Shown here piece after piece: positions 17,072-25,706 of a stretch of 64,000 nucleotides of DNA. The notes beneath the pieces are model-generated. The model did no database searches and was not told the origin of the DNA. It saw only the letters and a list, made by a program, of their open reading frames with translations. This DNA is from Olsenella sp. kh2p3 (GTDB taxonomy: Bacteria > Actinomycetota > Coriobacteriia > Coriobacteriales > Atopobiaceae), in contig FPKD01000001.1 of assembly GCA_900119625.1 (NCBI GenBank), forward strand, positions 372,001 to 436,000, given 5' to 3'. The position numbers and the translations under genes are program-made. Each line of letters begins with the position of its first letter. Positions within the stretch are counted from its first letter, which is position 1.

Positions 17072-17266
17072 TCAACCAAGGGCAAAGTACTGCACCAGGA
17101 CGAGAAGCACCGGCGCAACCGAACAGCCCGCGCCAAAGACCCATCCGACGATCCCCTCGGAAAGCCTGAAGACGAGAGCCATCAGGCCCACGGGTACGAT
17201 GACGGCAAATACGGTGATGGCAAGCAAGAGTTCCATGACGTATTCCGTTCGCGTAAGGAGATACAT
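17072..17266 (-). CDS. Putative small membrane protein
   Basis: 64 residues (or 54 from the inner ATG at 17236). Two hydrophobic segments, LLAITVFAVIVPVGLMALVF and WVFGAGCSVAPVLLVLVQYF, make up most of the length. The ribosome site is weak for both starts. No homologue was recognised; it could be a spurious frame, but hydrophobic periodicity argues for a real small protein. Confidence 0.4.
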   Translation of the reverse strand: MYLLTRTEYVMELLLAITVFAVIVPVGLMALVFRLSEGIVGWVFGAGCSVAPVLLVLVQYFALG

Positions 17267-17269
17267 CGA

Positions 17270-17373
17270 CCTGCAAAAATGCGCCTTCCGGCGAGAATAC
17301 GGCGCCGGAGCGAGGGTTTTGTACGCACTTGCTGCGAAAACGGCCCTTCGGGCGTCAAAATGACGCCCGAAGG
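17270..17373. repeat. CCTTCGGGCGTCA repeat family, copy 1
   Basis: It contains CCTTCCGGCGAGAA, GGCGCCGGAGCG and GTACG, and ends in a perfect hairpin with 13-bp arms (CCTTCGGGCGTCA-AAA-complement, 17345-17373). Related copies are at 35197-35289, 62230-62345 and 63108-63225. The hairpin could also terminate the ABC permease gene upstream of it or transcripts from the other side. Confidence 0.7.
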
Positions 17374-17476
17374 AAGGTTCCAGCGGCTTTCTCGTCGAAA
17401 AGGGGCCCTTGGGCGCCCCGCGCCCCGCGCGTTGGCCCCGCACGGCGCCCGGCGCCAGGCGAGAAGACACCCTCCC

Positions 17477-19534
17477 CTACAGCGCGCGGCGCGTGGTGCG
17501 CACGGCGGAGCGCACGATTCCGTGGGCCATCCGGTACGTAAGTGCCAGGTACCCGCCGTACACCAGCGCAAACAGCACCAGCCCCAGGGTCATCCCGTCA
17601 AGCGCGTCGCTGTACCCAAAGGCACTCACCAGCTCGTTCACCACGCTGATTGCGCAGAGCGAGTGTGAGAGCCCCACGGCAAGCGGCAGCACGAAGGCAA
17701 TGGCCACCTGCGCCCGCAGCGACCCAAAGATTAGACGCTCGGAGCACCCCAGCTCAGAGAGGGTGCGATAGCTGCCCGCAGAATCGCTCGCGTTGGAGAG
17801 CTGCTGGATGGCGAGAATGGCGGCGCAGGCAATGACCAGCACAAATCCAATGTAGATGGCCATGTACGAGATGAGCCCCGTTGTGGTTGTGCCATCGGCA
17901 AGCACACTCGTGACGGTGTCGACGGTCGTAAGCGCCGATCGCTCGCCCAGGCTATCGCCCAGTCTCTCCTCCAACCCCTTGAGCGCGGCGTCGCCCTCCT
18001 CGGTGGGGCCAGCGTACATAACGTCAACCACCTGCTGGTACGTGGGCAAGCTCGCCGCCAGGTCATCTGCCACTACAAACGTGCCGGGATTGGCCCCCAG
18101 GCCGTTGTCCTGGAGCACTGCTGAGGCGTCATCGATCACCGTGGTGCGAGCGGGCGTGAGCGTGGCCGCACCCACCGTGACAGAGAAGCCCTTCTCAAGC
18201 CCCCCGTTCACAAATGGCTCGACCTGGTCCATGTTGCAGAGCAGGAGGTACTGGCCCTCATCCAGCGATACGGGCTCCATTCCCAGCAGCGCACGGACGG
18301 CGTTGAAGTCGGACAGGCTCACGACCTCACCAACCATGGCGTGCTCGAACCCCTTGGGGATGGTCTCCCCAGTAAGTTCCGAGATGCGCTGGAGGGTCGA
18401 GGTGTCGCCCTCGAGCTCGGACGGGACAACGGCAATTCTCACCGTGGCGTGGCTTCCCACCGCAGAGAGGTCGACGCCCACCTTTGCAACCTCTGCCTCA
18501 AGGTCTATGGGGTCCGCAACGGGGTCCGTCGGGAGCACCGAGATCGACGCGCTGTAGGGGGTTCCCTTCTCGGCCATGGCGTTGAGGGTGTTGCAGATGC
18601 TCATGCCCGTGGTCATGGCCGTCATGGCAAGGAAGAGTATGAGCGCAATGACCCCCATGGAGAGCGCGGTGGTGTTCACGCGAGAGGCAATCTGTCGCGT
18701 CGTGAACATGTGGAGATCGCGCCAATAGAAGCCCCTCATGTGCGTGAGCAGCGCGGTAAGCGTGCCTGCAAGGCCATAGAAGAAGACGAACGTGCCTACT
18801 GCGACCATGACGGTGGTGATAATGAAGCCCCCCTGCATGGAGTTATCCATGGGGAATCCGTCCCTGATAAGGCGCCAGTACGCAACGCCCATGAGCACAA
18901 GGCCCGCCGCCGTCAACACAATGGAGAGCGGCAGCCTGCGCACAAACTGCTTCTCGTTCTGTCGCGCAGAGCTCATGAGGTCGATGAGCCTCACGCGGCG
19001 CAGCGTTATCCAGTTGAAGAGCATCATCACAACAAAGATCACGCCAAAGCACGCCAGGGTGAGCATAAACGCGTCCGTTGAGAAGAAGAACGAGAAGTGC
19101 TGGACGGTCGTCGCAAACATGCGAGCCGTGACAAAGAGCAGGACCTGCGAGACAAGCACCCCCAAGGCAATGCCCACGCCAAACGAGACTGCGGCCACCA
19201 GCAGCGTTTCCAGCGCAAGAACCACGTTCACCTGCCCCGTACGCATACCCAACACCTGGTAGAGGCCAAGCTCCTTCTTGCGCCTGCGCATGAGGAAGTT
19301 GTTCGCGTACACCATGAGAAAGCCAAGGATCACGGCGAGAAAGACGGTAAGCCCATCGAGGATCTGTCCCACCTGGCTGAGCGTCTCGCCCACGTCGCCG
19401 CGGAGAAAGTCGCCCTGGACGCTCATGGTGTTGAACGCATAGAACACGGCCACGCCCAGCACGAGCGTGAGGAAGTACACGGCATAGTCATGCAGGAGCT
19501 TGCGCATGTTGCCAAAGGCAAGCTTAGCGAGCAT
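17477..19534 (-). CDS. Bce-type ABC transporter permease (FtsX/MacB-like)
   Basis: 685 residues, ten predicted membrane segments in a 1+3+... arrangement with two FtsX domains: helices at about 16-40, 55-75, 100-150 and 185-215, a large extracellular domain (about 330-550), and a C-terminal group (YMAIYIGFVLVIACAAILAIQQ onward). This is the architecture of BceB/VraG-like permeases that detoxify or sense cell-wall-active peptides. It overlaps the ATPase gene by 11 bp. The start MLAKLAFGNM is chosen because FtsX-type proteins begin this way. The peptide recognised cannot be predicted. Confidence 0.93.
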   Translation of the reverse strand: MLAKLAFGNMRKLLHDYAVYFLTLVLGVAVFYAFNTMSVQGDFLRGDVGETLSQVGQILDGLTVFLAVILGFLMVYANNFLMRRRKKELGLYQVLGMRTGQVNVVLALETLLVAAVSFGVGIALGVLVSQVLLFVTARMFATTVQHFSFFFSTDAFMLTLACFGVIFVVMMLFNWITLRRVRLIDLMSSARQNEKQFVRRLPLSIVLTAAGLVLMGVAYWRLIRDGFPMDNSMQGGFIITTVMVAVGTFVFFYGLAGTLTALLTHMRGFYWRDLHMFTTRQIASRVNTTALSMGVIALILFLAMTAMTTGMSICNTLNAMAEKGTPYSASISVLPTDPVADPIDLEAEVAKVGVDLSAVGSHATVRIAVVPSELEGDTSTLQRISELTGETIPKGFEHAMVGEVVSLSDFNAVRALLGMEPVSLDEGQYLLLCNMDQVEPFVNGGLEKGFSVTVGAATLTPARTTVIDDASAVLQDNGLGANPGTFVVADDLAASLPTYQQVVDVMYAGPTEEGDAALKGLEERLGDSLGERSALTTVDTVTSVLADGTTTTGLISYMAIYIGFVLVIACAAILAIQQLSNASDSAGSYRTLSELGCSERLIFGSLRAQVAIAFVLPLAVGLSHSLCAISVVNELVSAFGYSDALDGMTLGLVLFALVYGGYLALTYRMAHGIVRSAVRTTRRAL

Positions 19535-20336
19535 CGTCGACCCCTCCCTGCACGGCCACAACCTGCATGATCCGCTCGAAGAAGGCGTGACGAGAGTCGC
19601 TGCCGCGGTCAAGCTCGGTGAAGACGCGCCCGTCGCGGATGAACAGCACGCGACGGCAGTAGCTCGCGGCAGTCTCGTCGTGGGTGACCATGAGGACCGT
19701 GGCACCTCTCGACTGGTTCATGGACTCGAGGCTCTCGAGCAGGAGCTTGGCGTTCTTGGAGTCAAGGGCGCCGGTGGGCTCGTCGGCCAGCACCAGCTCC
19801 GGGTTGGTGACTAGGGCACGCGCGGCGGCAACGCGCTGGTGCTGTCCGCCGGACATCTGATAGGGATACTTGTCGAGCACCTCCTCGATGCCCAGCGAGG
19901 TGGCTGCCGCAACCACGTCGGCCTCAATCTGTGCGGCGGGCACGCGCCCAATGGTCAGCGGCAGCGAGATGTTCTCGCGCGCGGTAAGGCTGTCCAGCAG
20001 GTTGGAGTCCTGGAAGATGAACCCGAGCTTCTCTCGGCGAAAGTCCGCCAGGCGCGAGCGGGAGATGCGCGAGACGTTCGTCCCCGCAAGCATGATGGTG
20101 CCCGAGGTGGGCGCGTCGATCGTGGCAATGCAGTTGAGCAGCGTGGACTTGCCCGAGCCCGAGGGGCCCATGAGGGCGACGAACTCCCCCGCCGCAATGG
20201 TAAGGTTGATGCCGTTAAGTGCGTGCGTGGTGGCGCTGTGACCGCCGTAGGTCTTCGTCACGTCGCGCACCTCGAGCACGGGCGCCGGGGCGCCGTGGGC
20301 CATGCTCGCGCTGCCGCTGTCCATATGGCGTGCCAT
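19524..20336 (-). CDS. Bce-type ABC transporter ATP-binding protein
   Basis: 270 residues. Walker A GPSGSGKST (57-65), Q-loop FQDSNLL, signature MSGGQHQRVAAARAL, Walker B LVLADEPTGALDS and the switch His in MVTHD are all intact. It belongs to the MacB/LolD/BceA type. The ATG at 20336 follows GAAGGAG. It pairs with the FtsX-type permease downstream and lies in the order RR-HK-ATPase-permease. Confidence 0.95.
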   Translation of the reverse strand: MARHMDSGSASMAHGAPAPVLEVRDVTKTYGGHSATTHALNGINLTIAAGEFVALMGPSGSGKSTLLNCIATIDAPTSGTIMLAGTNVSRISRSRLADFRREKLGFIFQDSNLLDSLTARENISLPLTIGRVPAAQIEADVVAAATSLGIEEVLDKYPYQMSGGQHQRVAAARALVTNPELVLADEPTGALDSKNAKLLLESLESMNQSRGATVLMVTHDETAASYCRRVLFIRDGRVFTELDRGSDSRHAFFERIMQVVAVQGGVDDAR

Positions 20337-20439
20337 GTGTGGCTCCTTCTCGTGTTGGTGCGGGCAGGCCGTTGCGGCCACCCGCTTTGTGATTGCGAGA
20401 TACATGGTGGACCGCAGCCGTCTGGGCTGCCATCGATTG

Positions 20440-20467
20440 CCGTGACACAACCTTACGTTTGTGTCAC
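20440..20467. promoter_or_regulatory. Palindrome between the histidine kinase and ABC genes
   Basis: Arms CGTGACACAA and TTGTGTCACG flank eight bases within the 157-bp spacer upstream of the ATPase gene. It may be the binding site of the adjacent response regulator or a stem-loop; no T-run follows. Confidence 0.5.
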
Positions 20468-20493
20468 GTCTCGCACGGCACGAGAAGCGCCTG

Positions 20494-21546
20494 CTACACG
20501 ACGCGCGACCGCTCCCTGGGAAAGGCGATGCTCATGGTCGTGCCAACGCCTACGGCGCTTGTGGCCCCCACGGCAAGGCCCATCTTCTCGCAGAGCGTCC
20601 GCACAAGGTAGAGCCCCATGCCGGTAGAGCGCTCGTGCGACCGGCCATTGGTGCCGGTAAAGCCGCGTTCGAAGATGCGACCAAGGTCCGCCTCGGAGAT
20701 TCCGCACCCATTGTCGGCCACGTTGAGCACCACGCGCTCGCTGGCGCTGCCGGCACCCTCGACGCGTGCCGAGAAGCTCAGTCGCGCCTCTCGCCCGTCG
20801 TGCTCGGGCACGGCGCGGTAGCGCACGGCGTTGTCGATGAGCTGTCCCAAGATGAAGACCATCCACTTAGGGTCGCAGAAGACCCAGAGGTCATTCTCGC
20901 CTTCAAGGACGCCCAGGTCAACGGCCATATGCGCCTCGATGAGAGAACGCGCGCGGGACTTCACGGCCTCACGCACCAGGTCGGCCAGATTGCAGCGGCG
21001 CAGGAGGTAGTCCTCGGCCACCGAGGTGCTGCGCGCATAGTAGAGGGCGTTCTCCACGTCCGCCTCCACGCGGGCAACCTCGCGCGAGAGGGACCGAGCG
21101 TCCTCGCCGCGGCTGTTTGCCAGCGTGAGGTTCATCGCGGCAAGCGGGGTCTTAATCTCGTGGACCCAAAGCTCGACGTAGCGGCGATAATCCTGCATCT
21201 CCTCCGCAAGCTCGGCACCCTTTCGGTGCGAGGCCTGGGCCACGCTCTGCAGCGCATCCCAGGCAAGCTCGCCCTCGGGGTAGCTGGGCTCCGGCAGGGT
21301 GTCGACGGCATCGAGCACGTCGCCCTCACCCTCGGCCAGCCGCGCAAGTCCCCGCATAAACGAGCGCTCGCGCAGCCACTCCCACACAAGGCCCACCAGC
21401 TCAAGCACGGCAACGAGAAGCACGACCAGTTGAGTTGCCCCCGCCTCCACGCCAACCACGGGCAGCATCACGGCGAGCAGGACGACCGCCGACACGGAGC
21501 AGACTAGCCGCAGCGCGTGGCTGCGAAGGTACGTAAGAGGGCTCAT
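20494..21546 (-). CDS. Intramembrane-sensing histidine kinase (BceS-like)
   Basis: 350 residues. Two N-terminal membrane helices (about 12-32 and 38-56) are joined by a very short external loop, typical of BceS/GraS kinases that sense through their ABC partner. Phospho-acceptor His129 is in WVHEIKTPLAA. The ATPase boxes NVADNGCGIS, FERGF and TGMGLYLV are complete. It overlaps the response regulator gene by 4 bp (ATGA). Confidence 0.93.
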   Translation of the reverse strand: MSPLTYLRSHALRLVCSVSAVVLLAVMLPVVGVEAGATQLVVLLVAVLELVGLVWEWLRERSFMRGLARLAEGEGDVLDAVDTLPEPSYPEGELAWDALQSVAQASHRKGAELAEEMQDYRRYVELWVHEIKTPLAAMNLTLANSRGEDARSLSREVARVEADVENALYYARSTSVAEDYLLRRCNLADLVREAVKSRARSLIEAHMAVDLGVLEGENDLWVFCDPKWMVFILGQLIDNAVRYRAVPEHDGREARLSFSARVEGAGSASERVVLNVADNGCGISEADLGRIFERGFTGTNGRSHERSTGMGLYLVRTLCEKMGLAVGATSAVGVGTTMSIAFPRERSRVV

Positions 21547-22220
21547 ACGTTATCGACCCGCAGCGAGTAGCCCATGCCGCGATGCGTTGTGATGGCGTGC
21601 GGCAGTCCCACCTTTCCAAGCGCCTGGCGCAGGCGGGTGACGTTGACCGTAAGGGTGTTGTCATCCACAAAGGCGTCAGTTGCCCATAGGGCCTCCATGA
21701 GGTCCTCGCGAGAGACAATGGCGCCCGGCTGGCGCATGAGGCACTCGAGAATGCGCAGCTCATTGCGGGAGAGCTCGACGGTCTTGCCGCCGTAGCTTGC
21801 CTCTGCGCGCACCACGTCGAGGCTCAGGCCACCCACGCTGACACGGGAAGCCTTGCTCGGCTGTCTGCGGCGCAGCAGCGCCTCAAGGTGCACAAGGATG
21901 AGCTGCGGGTTTGCGGACTTGGCCACAAAGTCATCGGCGCCCATCGAGAGGCTCATGAGCTCGTCAAGCTCGGAGGTGCGGCTGGTGAGCACCATGATGG
22001 GAACGTCGCTCCTCTGCCTGAGGGCACGAGCCACGTACTGGCCGTCGGTTCCAGGAAGGCCCAGGTCAAGCACTACGGCATCGGGCGAGGCGGCAGTGAT
22101 GTCCTCGACCAGGTGGTCAAAGTGGGTGGCGCACTGGACGTGGTGACCAGCGTTTGAGAGAAGTACCGACAGCTGCTCGCGCACGCTGGGGTCATCCTCA
22201 ACGAGGTAGAGATTGGCCAT
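21543..22220 (-). CDS. OmpR-family response regulator (BceR-like)
   Basis: 225 residues. The receiver domain has the acidic pair Asp9/Asp10, phospho-acceptor Asp52 (VVLDLGLPG) and switch Thr/Lys segment (LTSRTSELDE, ADDFVAKS). The C-terminal winged helix has the LSRNELRILECLMRQPGAIV and NTLTVNVTRLRQAL patterns. It should control the adjacent ABC operon. It is the first gene of the four-gene module, with an ATG just downstream of a GC hairpin (22281-22310). Confidence 0.95.
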   Translation of the reverse strand: MANLYLVEDDPSVREQLSVLLSNAGHHVQCATHFDHLVEDITAASPDAVVLDLGLPGTDGQYVARALRQRSDVPIMVLTSRTSELDELMSLSMGADDFVAKSANPQLILVHLEALLRRRQPSKASRVSVGGLSLDVVRAEASYGGKTVELSRNELRILECLMRQPGAIVSREDLMEALWATDAFVDDNTLTVNVTRLRQALGKVGLPHAITTHRGMGYSLRVDNV

Positions 22221-22272
22221 CGCGCCCTCCGCATCCAGACTTGGTTATCTCGTACGGACAATCCTAGCATCG

Positions 22273-22310
22273 AGAAGGACGCGGCCGGCACGCATGCGCG
22301 CACCGGCCGC
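22273..22310 (-). terminator. Probable terminator after ygeX
   Basis: Minus-strand stem GCGGCCGG ... CCGGCCGC with an inner GCGCATGC, followed by GTCCTTCTC. The T content is modest. It separates ygeX from the response regulator gene. Confidence 0.45.
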
Positions 22311-22370
22311 CATGGCCCTGGGAGGCAGGGCTCGTCCTTTGCAATGACGCCCGCAGGCGTTGGGGTGGTT

Positions 22371-23594
22371 CTACTCGGCCTTCTCGCTCTGCCACGCGCC
22401 GTCCCAGACAATCTGGCGGTAGCGGACGGGGTCGGTGTCGCCCTCGGTCGAGAAGAGCAGCACCTGGGAATCGGGGCCAAGCTCGAGGGCCTCGCGCAGC
22501 TCGGCGTAGGCAGGGTCGGTCATAAGGGTGGAGATGACGCCCATGCCCACGGCGCCGGACTCGCCGGAGGTAACCGCCGGATCGCCCTTCACAGGTGCGG
22601 CCAGCATGCGCATACCCTTGGAGGAGACCCAGTCGGGGCAGCTTACGAAGGCGTCCGCGTGGTTGCGCAGGATGTCCCAGCCAATGGTGTTGGGCTCACC
22701 GCAGGCAAGGCCGGCCATGATGGTCTGGAGGTCGCCACCCACAATGCGCGGGTTGCCATCAGCCGCAACGGCGCCCTGGTAGAGGCAGTCGGCGGCGCCG
22801 GCCTCCATGATCACGAACTTGGGCGGGTTGCTCGGGAAGAGGTTAGTGAAGAAGCCCACCATGGAGCTTGCGAGCGAGCCCACGCCGGCCTGGACAAAGA
22901 CGTGGGTGGGACGGTTGACCTCAAGCTGGCGCAGCTGGTCCGCGGCCTCGGCGGCCATGGTGCCGTAGCCCTGCATAATCCAGGACGGAATCTTGGTGTA
23001 GCCCTCCCAGGCGGTGTCCTGCACGATCACGCCGTGCTCGGTCTCTTCGGCCTCCTTGGCGGCAAGGCGCACGCAGTCGTCGTAGTTGAGCTCCTCGATC
23101 GTGACCTTGGCGCCCTCCTTGGCGATGTTGTCGAAGCGGGTCTTCGTGGAGCCCTTGGGCATGTGCACCACGGCATTCTGGTGCAGACGGTGGGCGGCCC
23201 AGGCAACGCCGCGGCCGTGGTTGCCGTCGGTGGCGGTGAAGAAGGTCGCGTGGCCAAAGTCATGCTCGAGCTGGTCGGACGTGAGGTAGTCAAAGTCGCA
23301 GTCCGCCACATCGCGGCCGGTCTCCTCGGCGATGTAGCGAGCCATGGCGAAGGAGCCGCCCAGGACCTTGAACGCGTTGAGGCCAAAGCGGTAGCTCTCG
23401 TCCTTCACATAGAGGCCGCCCAGACCAAGGCGGTTAGCCATACCGGAGAGGTTGGCCAGTGGTGTCACGGAGTACTGCGGGAAGCTCTTGTGGAACGCGC
23501 GGGCCTTGGCAACGTTCTCAAGGCTCATGACCTGCAGGTTCTTGTCCTCACTCTTGGGCATGTGATTGGTGACCCACTTGAACTTAGGCTCCAT
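22371..23594 (-). CDS. ygeX: Diaminopropionate ammonia-lyase
   Basis: 407 residues, fold-type II PLP enzyme. The Schiff-base lysine is Lys76 (SYRFGLNAFKVLGG), matching the family position. TDGNHGRGVAWAA (substrate/asparagine loop) and the glycine-rich phosphate site GVGSLASS are present. It cleaves 2,3-diaminopropionate to pyruvate and two ammonia. This provides carbon entry to central metabolism from the three-carbon backbone of the purine ring. It has its own promoter region with a regulon palindrome at 23661-23680. Confidence 0.96.
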   Translation of the reverse strand: MEPKFKWVTNHMPKSEDKNLQVMSLENVAKARAFHKSFPQYSVTPLANLSGMANRLGLGGLYVKDESYRFGLNAFKVLGGSFAMARYIAEETGRDVADCDFDYLTSDQLEHDFGHATFFTATDGNHGRGVAWAAHRLHQNAVVHMPKGSTKTRFDNIAKEGAKVTIEELNYDDCVRLAAKEAEETEHGVIVQDTAWEGYTKIPSWIMQGYGTMAAEAADQLRQLEVNRPTHVFVQAGVGSLASSMVGFFTNLFPSNPPKFVIMEAGAADCLYQGAVAADGNPRIVGGDLQTIMAGLACGEPNTIGWDILRNHADAFVSCPDWVSSKGMRMLAAPVKGDPAVTSGESGAVGMGVISTLMTDPAYAELREALELGPDSQVLLFSTEGDTDPVRYRQIVWDGAWQSEKAE

Positions 23595-23660
23595 GGTGCT
23601 CCCCTCTCTTGGCGCCGGCTCCCGACGCTTGCTGGACCAGATAAGAAAAAGTGTCTTACG

Positions 23661-23680
23661 GCCAAACTTTTTGTTAGCAC
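23661..23680. promoter_or_regulatory. Purine-regulon motif upstream of ygeX
   Basis: GCCAAACTTTTTGTTAGC, 67 bp upstream of the ygeX ATG. It shares CCAAACTTTTTGTT with the ygeY site. Confidence 0.6.
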
Positions 23681-23772
23681 ACCAATTACACCACTTCTAA
23701 AGCACATTGCAAGGGCTATTGTCGCCCCTCCGGCAAAAGGTTGGTCGCAGGCTTTGGACGGATGAGACAAAA

Positions 23773-23803
23773 ATGAGACAAAGGGACAGTCCCTTTGTCT
23801 CAT
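23773..23803. repeat. 31-bp perfect palindrome, GAGACAAAGGGAC family, copy 3
   Basis: ATGAGACAAAGGGAC with a central base and its exact complement; an extra half-copy precedes it at 23763. It lies between ygeX and the permease end. Confidence 0.9.
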
Positions 23804-23808
23804 CGACG

Positions 23809-23836
23809 CCGCCCCGCAGGCAATCCTGCGGGGCGG
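23809..23836. terminator. GC hairpin after the urate permease gene
   Basis: Arms CCGCCCCGCAGG / CCTGCGGGGCGG around CAAT. A T-run follows only on the plus-strand side (CTTTTT, 23841-23846), so on the minus strand it would be a T-poor stop or an mRNA-end stabiliser. Confidence 0.5.
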
Positions 23837-23869
23837 TGAGCTTTTTGGTGCAGGTTGTGCAACGGGGAA

Positions 23870-25264
23870 TTACTTCTCGTCACTCGAGCCGTTGCCGCCA
23901 TTCCGGAGCGGCCTGAGGTTGCGCTGCTCGGGTGTGTTGTCCTCGGGCGGCAGAACGCTGTTCAAGATAATCGCCATGACGGCGCAGGGCGTGATGGCCG
24001 AGGTACCAAAGATCGTGGAGATCCACTCGGGCATGCCGGGACCAGCAAGCGAGCCGGAGACCTGCGCGATGCCAATGCCAAATGCCACCGAGATGCCAAA
24101 GACGGTGCAGGCGCGCGGCGTGAGGCCGTCCTTCACCAGAATTCGGATGCCGTTCAGGGTAATGGTGCCAAAGACGCTGATGGTTGCGCCACCGATGACC
24201 GGCTGCGGGATCATGAGCAGCAGCGCCGAGAGCTTGGGGCAGAGGCCAGCGGCGAGAAACACGAACGCCGCACCGCCAAAGACCCACTTGTTGATGACTT
24301 TGGTGCTCACGATGATGCCCACGTTCTGGCCGAAGGCCGAGGTGGGAAGGCCACCAAAGAAGGACGAGATGATGCTCACCAGACCCTGCGCCTTGATGGC
24401 GCCGCCGATCTCGCGCTCGGTGGGCATGCGGTCCATCGATCCGGCGGATGCCGCGGAGAGGTCGCCGATCAGCTGCACGTTGACCATCACGTAGACCACG
24501 CCGAGCGTGATGCACGCGGCGGGGTTGAACTCGATGGCGTACGGCATGAACTGTGGGAGCGAGAACCACCCAGCGCTGAGCACCTCGGAGCCATCAACCA
24601 TGCCAAACGGGATGGCAACGACGCAGCCAATGATGATGCCAAAGAAGATGGAACCGAGCTTGAGCACGCCCTTGCCAAAGTTGGCCAGCGCAAAGACCAC
24701 GGCGAAGGTGATGAGGCCAACAACCCAGTTGTAGATGCCCCCAAAGTTTGCCGAGCCAGCGCCGCCCGCCATGTACTTGATGGCCGTGGGGTACAGCGAG
24801 ACGCCAATGGTGAAGATTACGGTACCGGTTACCAGCGGCGGAAAGAGACTGCGCACCTTGCTGTAGAAGACACCAAAGAGAATGGCCACTATGCCGCCCA
24901 CAAGCTCGGCGCCGAGAAGCACCGAGAAACCAAACTGCGCGCCAACCGCCTGGAACGCCGGCAGGAAGGCAAAGGACACGCCGGTGAGGATGGGGAGGCC
25001 CGCACCGATGCGGCCAAACAGCGGGAACTGTTGGAGCAGCGTGTCGATGGCGGAGAGAATAAGCGCCACCTGGATGATGGCGGTCTCCTGCTCCTGCGTA
25101 AATCCGCAGGTAGTGGCTATCATCATGGCAGGTGTAATGACGCCCGCAAACGACGCCAGCACGTGCTGCAGGAACATTGGAACGAGCGACCCAATCGGCG
25201 GCAGCCCGTCTCGCCTGAAGAGCGATTCGTCGAGCTCCTGCTCCGCCTGTGCCTGCGCTGCCAT
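23870..25264 (-). CDS. NCS2-family urate/xanthine permease
   Basis: 464 residues, about 14 membrane segments, nucleobase:cation symporter-2 (UraA/XanQ/YgfU) family. The family signature is seen as TSAFGQNVGIIVSTKV. The conserved transport core is PQPVIGGATISVFGTITLNGIRIL, and N-terminal FLQHVLASFAGVITPAMMI is typical. It probably imports uric acid or xanthine with protons; the exact base is inferred from the neighbouring ygeX and purine genes. GGGGGAGG precedes the ATG at 25264. A regulon palindrome lies about 97 bp upstream. Confidence 0.92.
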   Translation of the reverse strand: MAAQAQAEQELDESLFRRDGLPPIGSLVPMFLQHVLASFAGVITPAMMIATTCGFTQEQETAIIQVALILSAIDTLLQQFPLFGRIGAGLPILTGVSFAFLPAFQAVGAQFGFSVLLGAELVGGIVAILFGVFYSKVRSLFPPLVTGTVIFTIGVSLYPTAIKYMAGGAGSANFGGIYNWVVGLITFAVVFALANFGKGVLKLGSIFFGIIIGCVVAIPFGMVDGSEVLSAGWFSLPQFMPYAIEFNPAACITLGVVYVMVNVQLIGDLSAASAGSMDRMPTEREIGGAIKAQGLVSIISSFFGGLPTSAFGQNVGIIVSTKVINKWVFGGAAFVFLAAGLCPKLSALLLMIPQPVIGGATISVFGTITLNGIRILVKDGLTPRACTVFGISVAFGIGIAQVSGSLAGPGMPEWISTIFGTSAITPCAVMAIILNSVLPPEDNTPEQRNLRPLRNGGNGSSDEK

Positions 25265-25360
25265 GTGAGCCTCCCCCGAGCGCCACCGCGCTCCGCCGGA
25301 TGTCCTTGACGTGCTCAAGCGTGCCTTAGGACGCTTTGCCACGACAAATTATTAGTCTGA

Positions 25361-25383
25361 TTGCCATACAATTTGTTTGGCAA
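25361..25383. promoter_or_regulatory. Purine-regulon palindrome upstream of the urate permease
   Basis: TTGCCATACAA and TTGTTTGGCAA form near-perfect half-sites. On the minus strand a -10-like TAATAAT (25347-25353) follows at seven bases, placing the site over the -35 region. Confidence 0.65.
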
Positions 25384-25706
25384 TCGAGCAGGCGCCGCAG
25401 GCGGTAGAATTCCGCCCGCGAACGGGGCGGTTCGCCCCTCTCCCATTTTTCTTCTCGTCTCGCTCCGCCCTTGCCTCCCCGAACCGCGCCGGTCCGCGCC
25501 CAAAATTTGCGGTTGACGGCCCATTTTGGGCGAATCTTCGAGTACGAGGACCTTTACTTTTTACGGACCCGCAGGTAGAGAAATGGCACCTCCGAGGTGA
25601 TACTAAGCGGAACCCCCGAAAAAGGCCGTCAACCGCAAATTTTGGGCAGAGGGGACCGGGCAACCAACGGCTGCCCGGCCCCCAACAGGACAAATGCTGC
25701 AAACGC
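25384..25706. repeat. Spacer with 23-bp perfect inverted repeat
   Basis: Left arm at 25499-25521 (starts CCCAAAATTTGCGG) and right arm at 25624-25646 are exact complements, 102 bp apart. The interior contains CCGCAGGTAGA (about 25569-25579) and GATACTAAGCGG, sequences shared with the elements at 6710 and 14674. A fragment GAATTTGCGGTTG recurs at about 27896-27908. No ORF is credible; it lies beyond the end of the double-cubane reductase gene. Confidence 0.75.

Noticed and set aside
23700..23805. Short proteins starting MRQRD(C/S)PFVS at several loci
   Set aside because: These frames are created by the dispersed GAGACAAAGGGAC palindrome and have no independent support.
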